This document shows positions 9,832 through 22,900 of a DNA stretch of 31,594 nt, in pieces (position 1 is the stretch's first letter; each line of letters starts with the position of its first letter). Under the pieces are notes generated by a model. The model had not been told where the DNA came from. It worked only from the letters and a program-made list of their open reading frames with translations, and searched no databases. The DNA comes from Rhizaria sp. SCN 62-66 (lineage: Eukaryota > Rhizaria, unplaced): positions 1 through 31,594 of the forward strand of contig MEDY01000356.1 in the NCBI GenBank assembly GCA_001724265.1, in the 5' to 3' direction. The position numbers and the translations under genes are program-made.

Positions 9832-10617
9832 GTGCGCCGCGATCGCAGAGCAGGCTACTATCCAGCGCACAACCACCGCGTGAGATGCACTGCAAAAGAC
9901 TGCTGTAGTTGCTGGGCGAGTAAAGCCATCACAACTACTGCACGGATGTGTGCTGGAAGAATAATAAGTGTAAGAATTAATAAGAGTGTCGTATTTTGAA
10001 CGCGGACAAACAACACAAAACACAGCAGAAGAAAACAACTTGAATTTTTCCAACCATGAGTGAATACAAGAATGACTTATACTAAGATGAGAAGTAAACA
10101 AATCAGAATATGTATTCAAAATGAAATGGTGTTGATATTTTCAGTATGTAACAAAACTAAACGAAAATGTGTAGATAAATCGCTCAAAAGCCGAGCGTAG
10201 CGTTATAATTACATAATAAAACGAACGACCACAAAAAATAGAATCGAGCAGCCAGCAAGCGAATGAACTGGATACCAGGACTACATCTGGAGAAGCGACG
10301 AGATTGAAGTTAATATAGATCTGGCCCTGCTAAAACACGATGACTCATGTACGATTGGACTATCTATCTAACGCTGTACAGATACACATACGCTCTGAGT
10401 GTAAAGTTCTGTGTTGTTGTTGCGAGCTTTGTTTCATAACAGGTTATTTGTTAATCACATAAGGCGTCTAAAGCTATATGCTTAACAAAAAAAAGCAAAA
10501 ACGAAATAAATTCAATCAAACTAACGTGCAGCACACTGTTTTGTGATACGTCAACAGCAATGACTGTTACACGATGAACATACCTTATTTTAAAAAAGCA
10601 TGCTTGAGAAGGACAAC
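9832..10617. other. Convergent intergenic region
   Basis: 786 AT-rich bases between the 3' ends of two convergent genes (MAPR, plus; phosphodiesterase, minus). It should hold both transcript ends. An aataaa-type motif lies at 10218-10223 on the plus strand. No gene or RNA is recognised. Confidence 0.5.
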
Positions 10618-13600
10618 TCACGTCTCGATGGGCGCGTTGATCTTGGCGGCCTCGCGCGCGCACGTGACGGAGGTCATGGTGAGGTCCTCCATCAGGTCCA
10701 GCTCACGGTCGATCACCTCAAGCGCGGCGTCGAGGTTCAACGGCACGGGGTCCTGGCGGAGCATCATGGCGCGCTCCTTGTAGATGAAGAGACGGAGGAT
10801 CGAGTCGTAGTGGTTGAGGTACGGGTGGAAGTCGGGGAGACAGAGCAGCAACAGCGTGCAGAAGATGATGAAGGGCATCATAATGAGCTCGAACGCGAGC
10901 ACGCGGAAACGCGTGACCCAGAAGTCGCTGTTAATGAAGTACACGGGGTAGATGTTGGGGATCCAGAACTCGAAGCACGCCTGCGCGATCATAAGGACGA
11001 GAAGCACAAACACGAGCAACATCAGCAGGTACACGAGCGTCAGGTACAGGAAACCGCGCGCGGCGGGCTGCACGAGTCCGCGGCGCGAAGTAATCTCGGT
11101 GCAGAGCAGGCGGCCCAGGTTGGACCACAGACGCGCGGCGAGCCCGGTGAGCTGCTCCTTGCGCGTCTTAGCGGGCTCGGCGGGGGCCGCGACGTAGACG
11201 ACGTACTTGGCGTAGAGCGCGCGCGTGAGCACGAACTGCACAATGCAAGGCACGAGCACACAGAGGAAGAGGTAGCGCGGCAGAACGAGGTCCGTGTGCA
11301 GCACCGACGAGTCGATAATCTCGTAGCCCAGCGCCGAGTAGGCCGCGGTGAAGATGATGAGGCTGAGGAACATGTAGACGACGATGAACGACAGGGCGAC
11401 GATGATCGCGCGGCGGTTCAGCAGCGCCAGCTCCTTGAGCTCGTCGTGGTACCGCTTCCAGTCGCGCGCCGCAGGGTCGTAGGTCGAGATCTGCGTCGGC
11501 ATCGCCAAGCCTTGTTGCTCGTCGTCCGAAGACTCCTCGCTCTTCTCCGGCTCCGGCTCGGGTTCGGGGATCTCGAGGTTGAGATTAGCCTCATGGTCCT
11601 CGTCGTCGACGACCTGCACCTCGACCGCCGTGGCCTCCTTGGCAGACACGGCGGCGTGCGGCTTGATCGGCATCTGCGCCGCCCACTGCGGCGGCGTCAC
11701 ACCGTCGCCCTGCACCGACTGCGGCAGCGGCTTCTTCTTCTTCTTACGGATCGTGCGCACGCCCAGCACGGTGGACGAGCCGCCGCCCTGGACCGCGCTG
11801 CCGTTGTTATTCGCGTACATCTCCGAGCCCAGCACGTGCGTCTCGCCCGCGTTGGACAGCGCGCCGGGCCCCGAGCGCTGGCCATACTGCGCCAGGTCCG
11901 CTCTGCGGTAGTCGAACGACGCCGACGGCTGCATCCCGGGCTGCGGCGGCGGCTGCGGCGGGGCGAGCGGGCCGCGGCCGGCGTACTGCGAGCTGCTGTG
12001 CTGCAGCCCGTTGCTGGCGCCCAGCGGGGTCATCATGATGGACCCGCCGCGGTTGAGGCCGCCGCCGGGCGTGTCGGGCACGTTGCCGGAGCCCAGCGTG
12101 ACGCCGACGTTGGAGCGGTTCGGGATCACGCCGTACGACATTGACGGGCGCTGCGCGGAGAAGGAGCCCGCGCGCGAGCGCGTGCCGTTGCCGCCCGGCG
12201 TGCCGGTCGCGGCCAGCGACATCGAGTGGCGGCGGCGCGAGATGTCCTGCCCGGTGAACGAGCGGTCGTTGACGTTGCGCTCGCCCGTGATGGGCCGCGA
12301 CTCGAGCAGGCCCGCGGCCTGGCGGTACTGGAACTCAGAGATATCCGTCCCGGCAGCGCGGCGCTTTGAGGCGGCGCCGCTGTAGTCGTGCTTCTTGGCG
12401 ACGGTGCGCGCAACGCCGAGCGACGATAGCTGCGCCGCGCTGGCCTCCGCCTTGGCGAGCTGGCCTGTGGGGATGGTAGAGTAGCGGCGCGTGCGGGCGT
12501 TCTCTTCCTCTTCCTCCTGCTTCTTGAACAGACAGCAGCAGACGGCGTAGCGATACACGGCGAGCGAGTGCAGGTACACCAGCGAGCGCGCCTCGATCGA
12601 GACGATGCCGACGAACGAAATGCACAGCACCGTGACGAGTGCAATGAAGAAGTTGCGCAGCAGTGAAGAGGAAAAGGCCTCGTCGCGCCGGTCCGCGTAC
12701 AGCTCCGCGATGCGCGTGGCGCCGTCGACGTAGCCCTGTGTCGTCTTGAGCATGTTGTAGTCATCCGCGAGCACGGGGTCGTCGTAGATCCAGTGGTGCG
12801 AGCGCGCGCCCGACTGCGCCATGAAGGCCATGAGCAGCTGCTTCTTCTGCTCGAAGTGGTCCTGCGCCACCGTGGTGACCGACGAGCTGTTAAGCAGCGG
12901 CAGCGCGTCGTTGACCAGCAGTCCCACGGCCTGGCGCGGGGCCGGGATGCCCAGCAGCGCCGTGATGGTGGGCGCGACGTAGGTCGACTTGATCTCCTGC
13001 GTCTGCCGTTCGTACGGGTTGTCCACCAGCGCGTCATGGTCCTTTACGGGGAAGCGCGAGCCGTCGGGCATGGCGCCCGTGGTAAAGGACAGGCCCGAGT
13101 TAGGCGAGTAAAAGATGAGCGGCAGGTCAGTCAGCACGTCGCTGACGCCGCCGTGGCCACCGGGCGCGAGGTGGCCGTGGTCAGAGGTGATCACGACGAC
13201 CGTGTCGTTGGCCAGCGGGTGCGTGCGCACGGCATCGAGAATTGCGCGGATGATGATCGTCTTGTTCGTCACGGCGTCGTAGTAGGAGTTCTTGCTGTTG
13301 TACTTGGTCTCGACGCCGCAGCAATGGCCCTGCTGGTCGATGTCGCTGAAGTGCGCCAGGAACAGCTTGTATGGGTTCTCGACCTGCGAGATGGCCTGCA
13401 CGGCGATAGTCGCGCGGCGCCAGTCGGCGTAGTCGGCCGTGATAGTGTCGTGGTTGCCGAAAATGCCCGTGTTAATGTCATTCTGGTCGACCTGCGGCGG
13501 CACGTACGACACGTCAACCGTGCCCGAGCCCTGCAGCTCGGGCAGGTGGTTGCGCAGCAGGTCGCCGAACCAGGGCGACGCCGTGAGTCCGCGCTGGAAG

Positions 13601-15687
13601 GGCTTAGTGGTGAGCATCGAGGCCGCGGTGGCGTTGAGCGTGCTGATGTCCAGGATGGGGTCGTACAGCCCGGCGCGGGAGAAGACCGAGTCATAACGCG
13701 TCTCTTTGACGTTGAGGTTGCCCAGTACGCCTGTGATCTCGGGGGGCGAGCCGGAGACGAGCGTGAGCCAGTTGGGCACGGACATCGACGGCAACTGACC
13801 CTTCATCTTGAGTACTTTGGCGTCCTTGCGGAACCAGTTCTCCTGCAGCAGCTCGCTGAACTCAGCGTTGCGGTCCATGTGATCGAACCGCATGCCATCG
13901 AGGATCACCATGACGACGCGCTTGCCCGACACGCGGCGCAGACGGGGAAACTCGGCGGCCTCGGCCAGCGTCTTCATGATGGTGCGCGGAGACGCGCCGG
14001 CGTAGAGGGACATCTGGACCTGCTCCGACAGCGCGATGTTGGCTTCACTCTTCAGGAGACCGATCTTGCGCAGCACGGCCTGCGTGGCAAAGACGTTGCC
14101 GCCGCCGATCTCGCCGCCGTGCGCGGCCTCGAGCAGATCAAGGCGGTCCGAGATGGACTGCAGCTCCTGCTGCGTTGACGACGCGTCCTCGGTGGGCCAG
14201 TAGCCAGAGACCTTGTTGATGTCTGCCATGGAGACGAGGCGAGAGCTGGGGTAGAAGCTGGCACGCTCGCCGACAAACTGCATCTGCAGCACAACGAAGG
14301 ATGCGATGCCGATGACGACCATGACGACAGCGATGGAGATGAAGGACCCCAGCGCCATCTGCGACACGGTCACACCGGCGCGGTTGAAGGCGCGCTGCCG
14401 CGCGTCAGCCGTGGCGAGGAAGCGGTCGATGTCGACAAAGGCGGTGGGGGAGATGTACACCGTCGCCGGCGTGGCCAGCTTGTCCATCGCTGACGCCATC
14501 GGGGTCACGCCGAGCGGTAGAGGCCGCGTGGGCTGCATCGCCTGGCGGGTGAGGAGCGGACGCGTGAGGAACATCAGGGCGAGCAGACAGCCGATGGCGT
14601 TGATGGGCGTGGTGAAGCCGTTGGGGTACGTCAGGCCCGCAGCCATGGTGGCTAGGCAGATGATGTAGAAGACGTCCGCAAGGTTCGGGCCAGTACCTAT
14701 CATATGCAACAAAGCAGAGGAGTGAAAGACCGAGAATAAGGGGAATGGAGATATATATGAGAAAGATGTGTGAAAATCACAACCAAACAAATAATTCACA
14801 AACAATACACATAACTATTCAAAGTACCATATATATGTGTACAAATACGCATATTACTGTGAGTTATGTCTGTTTAAAGATGAAATGATAGGACGTACCG
14901 GGCAGCATGTTGAGTGTGACCCAGAAAATGGAGCGCTCCTCGAAGGGCACGGTCATCTTGGCGAACATGGGGTCCACGACCTCCTCCATCTCGTCGGGCG
15001 TGTGCTCGCCCTCGGACTCGGAAACGTCGTTGCCGTTGCCCGTCGCGTCGTCGCCGGCGCTGGCGTTGCCCGCGCCGGTGGTGCTGTTGCTGCGGCGCTT
15101 GCGGCGGATGACGAGCCCGTCCGAGACGCGGAAGTCGCGGTTCGCCATCCACGCGGGCAACGGACGCGAGGCGCCCATGTCGGAGAGACATTCGTTGCGG
15201 ATGGTGCGGTACCGCCAGATCATGAAGCAGACGAGGAGGAAGGAGGCGATGGAAAAGGACACGGCGACATAGCCGAGGTTGTTTTCCGTCGAGATCGAGA
15301 TACGGGAGCGGGACTGGTCCAGGGAGCTGTCAGTGCCGCCCACAGCGTCGGACACGGCAGCAAGAAGAATAGACATGACCATGTGCAGAGCGGCCACAAC
15401 GAGAAGGTACATGTGGACGGCGAATTGGTCGGGGAGGAGGCTTTCTACCTTGCGGCGGTAGGCCTCCTCTGTACAGCGGGCGCAGGAGCGAACAGGGGCG
15501 AGATAAGGGTGTGGTATCGCGCGGTAAGGGGATATACAGGGGGATATGACAAATGAATCGTGCACATGTGTTGCGAAAATCCTAGAAAAGAGCTTAAAGG
15601 TTGCTCGCGGTGACTGAAGATGCGCGTGGAGAACGTACGTTTTGCGAGGCCGCGCCTACTCGACCCCCGCTTAGCAGGAGGAGCCAT
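10618..15687 (-). CDS. Polytopic membrane phosphodiesterase, alkaline phosphatase superfamily
   Basis: Three exons on the minus strand (15687-15639, 15468-14899, 14696-10618) join in phase to 1565 residues ending in TGA. Membrane helices lie at ~36-56, ~81-103, ~212-255 and ~315-343. A type I phosphodiesterase/nucleotide pyrophosphatase domain follows at ~465-840. Its metal and catalytic residues are in order: D473 in VILDGMRFDH, S512 in LPSMSVPNWLTLVSG at the nucleophile position, D660/H664 in DIDQQGH, D712/H713 in SDHGH and H721 in GGHGG. Then come one helix (~883-905), a Ser/Gly/Pro-rich disordered stretch (~930-1270) and about four more helices to the C-terminus. Many relatives use Thr as nucleophile; Ser is accepted in parts of the superfamily. 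The layout of a lumenal phosphodiesterase amid many helices recalls GPI ethanolamine-phosphate transferases, but I see no specific match. The substrate is unknown. Confidence 0.85.
14697..14898 (-). other. Intron 2 of the phosphodiesterase gene
   Basis: 202 bases on the minus strand, starting GTACGT and ending CATATGATAG, AT-rich. Splicing joins G to GT (glycine) and gives NMLPGTGPNLADVFY, a continuous membrane-proximal segment. An unspliced frame stops within the intron. Confidence 0.9.
15469..15638 (-). other. Intron 1 of the phosphodiesterase gene
   Basis: 170 bases on the minus strand, GTACGT to CGCTGTACAG. It joins C to AG (glutamine), linking a 16-residue basic first exon (MAPPAKRGSSRRGLAK) to QEAYRRKVESLL. 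Both the donor and the phase agree with the other introns in the window. The alternative is a start at 15565 within this intron, giving a longer Cys-containing N-terminus. Confidence 0.75.
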
Positions 15688-16357
15688 GAGATGTGGCCTG
15701 AAAAGCGATCGGTAAGGAGCGGAAACAGGGAAAAGATGAGCCAAAAGGTCAGGCAAATTGCCAAAAGGGAACTGTGCGCGTTCAAAAAGCAGAGTCAGTG
15801 TGGCAGGACAAGAAGGACGGCCTTGAAAGGTGTTGCTCCTCGTTCAAAAGGAGCTTCTTAGCAATCTCCAGCGCGGATATTCCGACACTCTGCACGCAAA
15901 AAATTAAATAGACCAATACATCTCTAATGCACAGCATCAATACAAGTGCCCGAAGCATATAAAATGGCATACTGAAGCCGCAATCTTGAAAATGAATCCA
16001 ACTATAGCTCCTGCCTTCGTTCGCCTCGTTCGCCGGTTGGACAATTTTTGCGAACCGCGGTCGAGCGACCGAGGAGCAAACGAGTGAGCTTGTCAAAAAT
16101 AAGGAGAGACGTCGCGCGAATCTTTGGGGATATTTCACCACGTGGGCATCCGTTCGATCGCCATTTAAAACGACTTTTGGTTTTACCGCGCAATCTTGTT
16201 TAACATATCAATGCTCTTAACGCTCTATTGAGCTTCACATGTCAGAACATGCTTTTCTTTTTAGACTGCACTCTCCCTGCGTGTCGCTCTCATTGTATAA
16301 CTTTCAGGGATCCTTTATGTCGTTTTCTGTCACACTTGATGCTTTTCTTTAATATCC

Positions 16358-16413
16358 AGTAGTATCCGTATAAGCGGACTATAACTCACACGAACAAAAA
16401 TGAGCTATCGCAT
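16358..16413 (+). repeat. MITE left terminal inverted repeat
   Basis: 56 bases, identical to the reverse complement of 16630-16685. It contains AAGCGGACT and ACTCACACGAAC. The flanking base pattern puts its outer edge at A16358. Confidence 0.93.
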
Positions 16414-16629
16414 CGTTCAATGCGCGCCGGCTGTCATGCTGGCTTATAAGAAGCGCAACACAAACGTCGTTGTCAATCGTGTGCTGGCTGGGGACGTTAG
16501 CCTTTACACAATTGTTGGCACTGACCCTCCCGCAGTTGTGGGAGCTACCAATGAGATTAGCCTTAGCCAGGATATGCTGGTCGATGGTATGGTCAGCGTT
16601 CGCAGTCCCGGGCGTCACGCTGATGACTT

Positions 16630-16685
16630 ATGCGATAGCTCATTTTTGTTCGTGTGAGTTATAGTCCGCTTATACGGATACTACT
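16630..16685 (-). repeat. MITE right terminal inverted repeat
   Basis: 56 bases, exact reverse complement of 16358-16413; followed directly by ATCC, the presumed target-site duplication. Confidence 0.93.
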
Positions 16686-16911
16686 ATCCACAACGTCACT
16701 TTATGTTTTGTGCCTATAATTGTCTTTTTGTCTTGAAAACACCTTTATTTACGCAGCAGACGCTAAGAAGACTCACCTCACTCCATTGCCTTTCTTTTTT
16801 TCGCCTTCGCGCACACCCCTCCCCGTTGCGTCTGTCACACTCCTGCCGTCGAACTAGCTGCCCTGCTCCTCCCCTGTCTGTCCTCCCACGACGGTCGTCC
16901 GCCGCACAGCC

Positions 16912-19900
16912 ATGGCCGCCTCAGCGCTTCCCGTGCGACTGTTTGCGAGCGCGCGCCTGGCGCTGGCTCTGCTTGCGCTCACGGTTGCGACACTGCTCAC
17001 TTCGGTGTCCGCGCTCGTGGCGCAACTCCCGCGCGGCAAATACGCCCGCTACGATAACCAGTACATCGCGACCGGTCAGCAGTCGTTTTCGATGTATATC
17101 TTGCTTCCGCACGCATATGATGCATCTATTCAGCGCACAGGCACCTTCAAGCTTACTCTTGCCACCCCTGGCTCTTTTAGCGCTACATCGACCTGCAGTA
17201 TGGTTTACGACACTGGACATGAAGCAATCCTGACATACGACAACGGTGGCTCAAATCTTCCGCTTATGATTGCTTTTTCCATGGCTGTCCCGATCGAAGT
17301 GCCGCCGTCAGCGCCCTTTGTCGTCAAGTGCTTCGCTGAGTGGCGCACAACATTCGAATCTACTTCCATCAGCTCAATCTCTGCGACTTACGAGTTCTTC
17401 TTCACCTCTGGGCTCGCGTACACGACATCGACATTGAACGCAGCGGTCGAAGAAGTCCTTTCTGGTGACTTTGGCGTCAACGTGTTTGACTACACTCCTG
17501 CATTTCTGAACACAGATGTTGGAGTTGTGGGTAACATTGAAAGCTCAACTAGTACCAACAACATGGTCGCTCTTTACGTTGCGAACCAGCAGGAGAAGCT
17601 CTACCGCGGTGGTCCTGGAACGTACTGCACTGTAGAAGGCACACCTAACGAGGCCAACCCCGCCGGTTTTGCAGTGTCAGTAGCCCCGCTTCCAGAGGAG
17701 GAGTCCCTGTTCTATGTCGGCGCATGCAAGTTTCCGTTTCACACGTTGACTTTCCACGGTGACAACCTCCAAGGTCCTTTTGTGCTGAGGGTCTCGATCT
17801 ATATGCCCAATGCGCCCACCACAATTACTGCGTTCGCAACGACCAACACGGTCACGCGCCTCATTACTATCTCTGGATCTGCTGGCGTCACCATCAAGCC
17901 CCTCTCGCGGTTTTCGTCTAACAGCAGTCGTCCTTACGCCGTCACGGCATTCGCCAGGCTCGGAGAATACACCCCGCAGCGCCGCTTTAGCGCCACGCTC
18001 CCCGGCGGCTCTGTGATCGGGGCCAACCTTGACTGGTACTCGTTCCAGCCCCGCGCCTCGCTCACGCCCGACGCTGCGCGCCGCTACTCGCGCCCGCGCC
18101 CGCGCTACCTGCAGGCACAGGCGACCGCCGCGGCGGCCGCGCCCTCACTCGGCGCGCTCAACTACTCCACCGCAGGCCAGCACGTGTTCTGGTTTGGCGG
18201 CATCGCGGTGACTGACGAAGGCTTCATCGGCGACACCGACGCCGCCGTGCCGCTGCTGGCCGACCTGTGGATGGTCGACGTGCTCGGCAACACCACGACG
18301 CTGCTGTCCGGCGACCCTGCGCGCACAGATGAGCCTGCTCAGCTGCCGTCGTCCACGTACACCCTCGTAACGGGCGAATATCACGCGCGCGTCCGCCCCG
18401 CGGCGCGGCACTCGGCCGCACTCGCGTACGACGCGTCGACGCGCACAGTCTGGCTCTACGGCGGCGCGCTCAAGCCGCTGACGTCAGCGTTTGCGTTGAC
18501 TCAAAAGCTTTTCAGCGACATGTGGTCGTTCAGTCTGGACCGGATGCAGTGGGCGTGGTGGCTAGGCACGACGACGCCGCAGGCGCGGCCGACATCGTCG
18601 ACTGTATTCGGTTCCTGCCCGCCGCTTGCGGGCGCCAGTATGGTTGCGCACGATGGCTCGCTGTATCTCTATGGCGGTGCGACTCTGGCTTCTACTGTGC
18701 ACTCCGTTGTGTATTCGATGTATTACGAGATGGATCACGTCTGGCGCTACAACACGACGGATCGGGGCGCAACTTTGCTCTACGGCAGCACTGGCTATAT
18801 TGGTTACGGTACTATTGACAACACAGTGCCGCCGCAAGCTACAGCCACTACGCCTGGCTCCGCAGCGTACGCGTCCTTGACCGCCAACCCGCGCGAAGAC
18901 GGCACTCTTGTTCTGTACATCTTCGGCGGCGTCCTCAGCCCCACGCCGCGCTTTGGCTCGATGATCGGCGGCGGCTACAACGCCGCTCCGTCGCACTCCG
19001 ACTCGAGCGTGCTTGCCACCCTGTGGAGCTTTACGCCGGGCCTCACGCCTTCCCTGTCGCTGTGGACGCGTCTCAGTGTCCCGCCTGTCGCCACGGGCGG
19101 CAACCGCGGCATCCCGCGCCTCGTGATGCCGACGCAACAGGACGTCCCAGTGCATCCCGGCGGCCGCGTGTTTGCCGGCGTTAACGCTGCGCCCAACGGC
19201 GACGTGTACGTTTACGGCGGCCGCGGTCACGCTGCTGGGTTCCTCGTCCGGCGCACGGCTGCAAAGGATTCACCTCTCTCGCTGATCAACGTTGAGCCCG
19301 TGTCGCCCTTTACATTTCCGCTTGCGGGGCGCTTCACCGGCGTGACTGAGATTGACGCGACGTCGACGCACGCGTTTATCTATACGCGCGCCGAGTTTCT
19401 GGCCGCGGGCTGGGATTTGAAGACGCCGCTGAGCCAGATGGACATCATGTTGCCGTCGTCGATTAACAACGTGCAAAGTCCCTTTTACAGCTCAGACAAG
19501 TTCATCGTCTACGCAGCGCTAGTTCCGACAACGCTCTCTGCGTTTAATAGCACACACGATTCGAATTACGTCAAGAGCACGATTGCCAATTTGGCGATGG
19601 CAAACGCTGTTCCTGTGACTTTTGAGGGATTACGATGGATGAACGGCGGTTACTTCACTCTGAACAATGCAAAGGCAGATAAGATGCCGCTCCTACTTCC
19701 AAGATCGACAGAGAACATTATGCTTGTCATGCGCGTGATATATGATTCCGCGATGAGTTCCACTGCACAGACTGTCCCGACGTTTGCGCTCGAGATGGAG
19801 TCCTGCGACGCTGAGGTTAGTATCTCCTTCCTCTCCGACGCCGTTGCTGTCAGCCCTGTTCTCGACACCTTTAAGCGCTACAACCAGCGGCCCGCAATGC

Positions 19901-22900
19901 TTCTCCGCTCCAATCTCCCCTCGATGCCGTGGACGATCCCGCTGATGTCGCGCTCCGCGCACGCCGTCGCGCAGCTCGACGACCTGTGGGTGTACCGCGT
20001 CTCCACGTCGGCGTGGGAAATGATCCAGGCCTACGGCGGACCCGTGCAGCGCACTGAGGACTCGAATCTTATCGAATCGCCCCGCGCGTCCCCGTTCAGC
20101 TCGTTCTCCAAGCACTGGCCCGGCGCGCGCCTGCAGCCTGCGCTGCTGCTGCCGACTATGCACGAGACGTTCGGCGGCGCTACGAACGCTGATATCACCG
20201 TGTTTATCTACGGTGGCTACAGTCTGCGCCCGACGGAAGCGGACGACCGGAGCGCGCTTTTGTCGCCGACGCTGGACCGCTGGCCCAACCACTACAAGAT
20301 TTTCACGGTGCACGATGACTTGTGGAGCATTGATCTCGCCGCTGAGTGTATTGACAGCACTGCGCCTGGTGCGTCGTTTTGTGCGCCGGCCGCAACATTC
20401 GGGTCGAGTAGTTCGCTCAACCCGTTCGTCAGCACGTGGCACTCTTCCCTGTACAAAGCACAATACTTTAACACCCTGCACGAGTCCGGAAATACGTGTA
20501 GCATCGAATCGGCCCTCTCTTGCGGCAGTGGCATGTGTGTTGGCGGCGGCGGCGGCTACTTCTGCAACTGTGACGACTACGCTGATCAGGTGACGCTCAC
20601 GTGCAAGGAGGGCAGCTCGTTCAAAAAGGCGTTGTTGACGCCGATGCAAGGCTGGACTACGTTCGACTATCTCGAACACTTCAACCCTTTTTCGGCTGTT
20701 GCAATGCATCCCGTGTCAAAGGAAATCTACACCTACGGCGGCCTGTCGCTGCAGGGCACGGCGAATGCTTTTGTGTCAGGAAAGCTCGCCAAGATCAACC
20801 TCGCCACGCAAATTCGCACGCTTATCTCGTTTGTGCGCCCCACCAACGGCGTCGACCAGCATGAGGTCACGCAGAATCTCGTTCCCTCCGCGTCCGGCAC
20901 CGCCGTCACCTTCGGCGACACCATGCCACCCGCATCGTTTGAGTCTCACGCGTGGTTTTCCCCATCTGGCCACACCATGTTCCTCTTCGCCGACAGCTTC
21001 TTTACTGAACCCGGTGTGTGGGCCTACAATGTCAGCGCCAATACGTGGCTTCGCGCTACTGCGGTCACAACGACGTACCCAGTGGGAGACTATGGCTCGT
21101 TGTGGGGCTCTCCAGGCGATTATAATTCTACTTATCATCCTAGTGCGCGTCAGGGCTTTGCTAAGGCGTCGTTCGAGGGTCTCTTCTGTCTCTACTCGGG
21201 CAAGCAAGTCGTCTTCAACAACGCACTCGCCGGTATCAACACTGATCTGTGGTGTCTGAAGACAGTCGAGGGTCCTATTTCTCCTGAGTGGGCCATCATG
21301 GCGGGCGGAACTGAGATGCCCTCGGTCAGCACGTACAGGCCCGTTGCGGGCGCGTACGGCGAGTTTGACGCCAGCTTCAACCCTGGCCCGCGTCTGGGCG
21401 CGTCGATGACGTTTTCTGCTGATGGACAGTTTCTTTATCTCTTTGGTGGCAATCTCTATGGCGATTCGTCCCTGCCGTCGGTGGCGCTCATGTCGGATCT
21501 GTGGGTGTTTAGCATGAGTACCCGCATGTGGGCTCTTCTTGCTGGGCCGATTGAGCACGCTGTGCCTGGCTCCACGTACGAGCGCTCTCATTACGCCGTC
21601 AACGGCTCGCCGTCGCCGCTGCAGTACCCTGGCGCGCGCATGCACGCTGCAATGCACATGACGGACGAAGGCCTGCTTTACATTGGTTTTGGTCTCGAAT
21701 CGGCTAACAGTGAGACAGGATATTCTGAAGTTAGCAAAGACTTGTTTGCCATTTTCGCGCCCCAGCTTCACGTCTCTGGCTGGACTCCGTCTTCAAAATA
21801 TGACTTCGCGCCGACACACACCGTGGGGTCGCCTGACGCGGCATGGATCTGGCTTTCCGACAACAACGGCGGCATTGAAACCCCGCTCGAGTTCCGCTGG
21901 AACACAAATGGCCAAGGACGGCGGATGGGGGCGCAATTTTTGATGCTGCCGAGCTCGCTTGGCTCCGCTGATGGGTCGTTCATCCAGAAGTCTGGTGTCT
22001 TGCTGCACTCGACCAGTGCGATTTACAGCTTTGTGGCGTTGCCGATGGAGACCAAATACCCCTTCTTCTCATTTAACTCGTTTACGACTGAAACTCAAGG
22101 CTTTATGGCGATTACGAGCGCTTGCCGCGTGAACCCGTGCGCCAACAACGGCGAGTGCCGTGTGTGCAGTGGAATTAGCGGTGCATGCTCTCCCAATGAG
22201 ATGAACTCTGTTGGTATCACGAGCTCGTTTTACAAGTGCGTGTGTCCTGCTGGCTTTTATGGCAAGCACTGTGAAGTTACAATCTCGACCTATATTCCTC
22301 CTTCAGCCGTGAGCAAGATCGAGTGTCCCACGGGCTCACCGCCTTCATCCATGCTTCTCGTGCCTTGCAACTGCGCCCAAGGCACCGCCGGTCCGCTGTG
22401 CTCGCCACACGTCACTGTGGCCATCATGTCTTCCGACGCCACAAACAACGGCTTACCGGGCCGCGTTTTTTCCGCAACAACGCGCGCGCACAACATCTCT
22501 GGCGAGCTCCCGCTGCTGCTCGGCGCCCAGTCCGGCAGCTCCGTGCTGTTTATGTCCGGCGGCTACACGGACACATCCAGTGAGCAGATGTCGGCCTCCA
22601 TCATGGCCTGGCTTGTCGACTCGCGCACGACCGTTATGCTGCACACTGAGCCTAAGCCGATCGGAACCGGTGCTGCTGTGTTTTCGGGCGCCAAAACCAC
22701 TCCTGGTCGACACTACGGTGCGTCTCTCGTCTACGCGCCAGGTGCAAACATGTTATTCTTGTTTGGTGGCGTTGTCACTGTCGACGCGAGCACGCGTGGT
22801 ATCTTCGAGCGTCTGTGGCGTATCGTGCCCGGCGAGGAGAACTTGTCGCCGTTACCAGTCATTCTCTCGCCCAGCGCTAACTACCTCGTTGCCTCGCGTG

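Larger units (their letters stand above)
16358..16685. mobile_element. MITE-like element with perfect 56-base terminal inverted repeats
   Basis: The outer 56 bases at each end are exact reverse complements, starting AGTAGTATCC. Both sides are flanked by ATCC (16354-16357 and 16686-16689), consistent with a 4-base target-site duplication; TATCC is possible if one T is shared. The ~216-base interior shows no transposase motif, only short frames. This is what a non-autonomous DNA transposon (MITE) looks like. Perfect arms indicate recent movement or ongoing homogenisation. It lies 226 bases upstream of the giant receptor start codon and could affect that promoter. The superfamily cannot be named from the ends alone. 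Confidence 0.88.
15688..16911. other. Divergent intergenic region with a MITE insertion
   Basis: It separates the divergent phosphodiesterase and giant receptor genes. A 328-base inverted-repeat element occupies 16358-16685. The ~220 bases before the receptor start are pyrimidine-rich and end in gccgcacagccATGG, a good eukaryotic start context. Between 15780 and 16350 I see only short open frames without convincing protein features. Confidence 0.6.

Noticed and set aside
15445-15565. Start of the phosphodiesterase at 15565 (MHDSFVIS) without intron 1
   Set aside because: It would translate a polypyrimidine/acceptor-like tract. The upstream basic exon with a GTACGT donor joins in exact phase and fits the other introns better, though this is not proven.
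15782-16141. Minus-strand frame ending GISALEIAKKLLLNEEQ, faintly like an ankyrin repeat end
   Set aside because: Only one short ankyrin-like stretch, with no repeat unit, flanking exon or splice sites to support it. It could be a gene relic, but the evidence is too thin.
16400-16657. Open frame of 85 codons inside the MITE as a transposase
   Set aside because: It starts within the inverted repeat and shows no DDE, zinc-finger or helix-turn-helix features; it is too short for a transposase.
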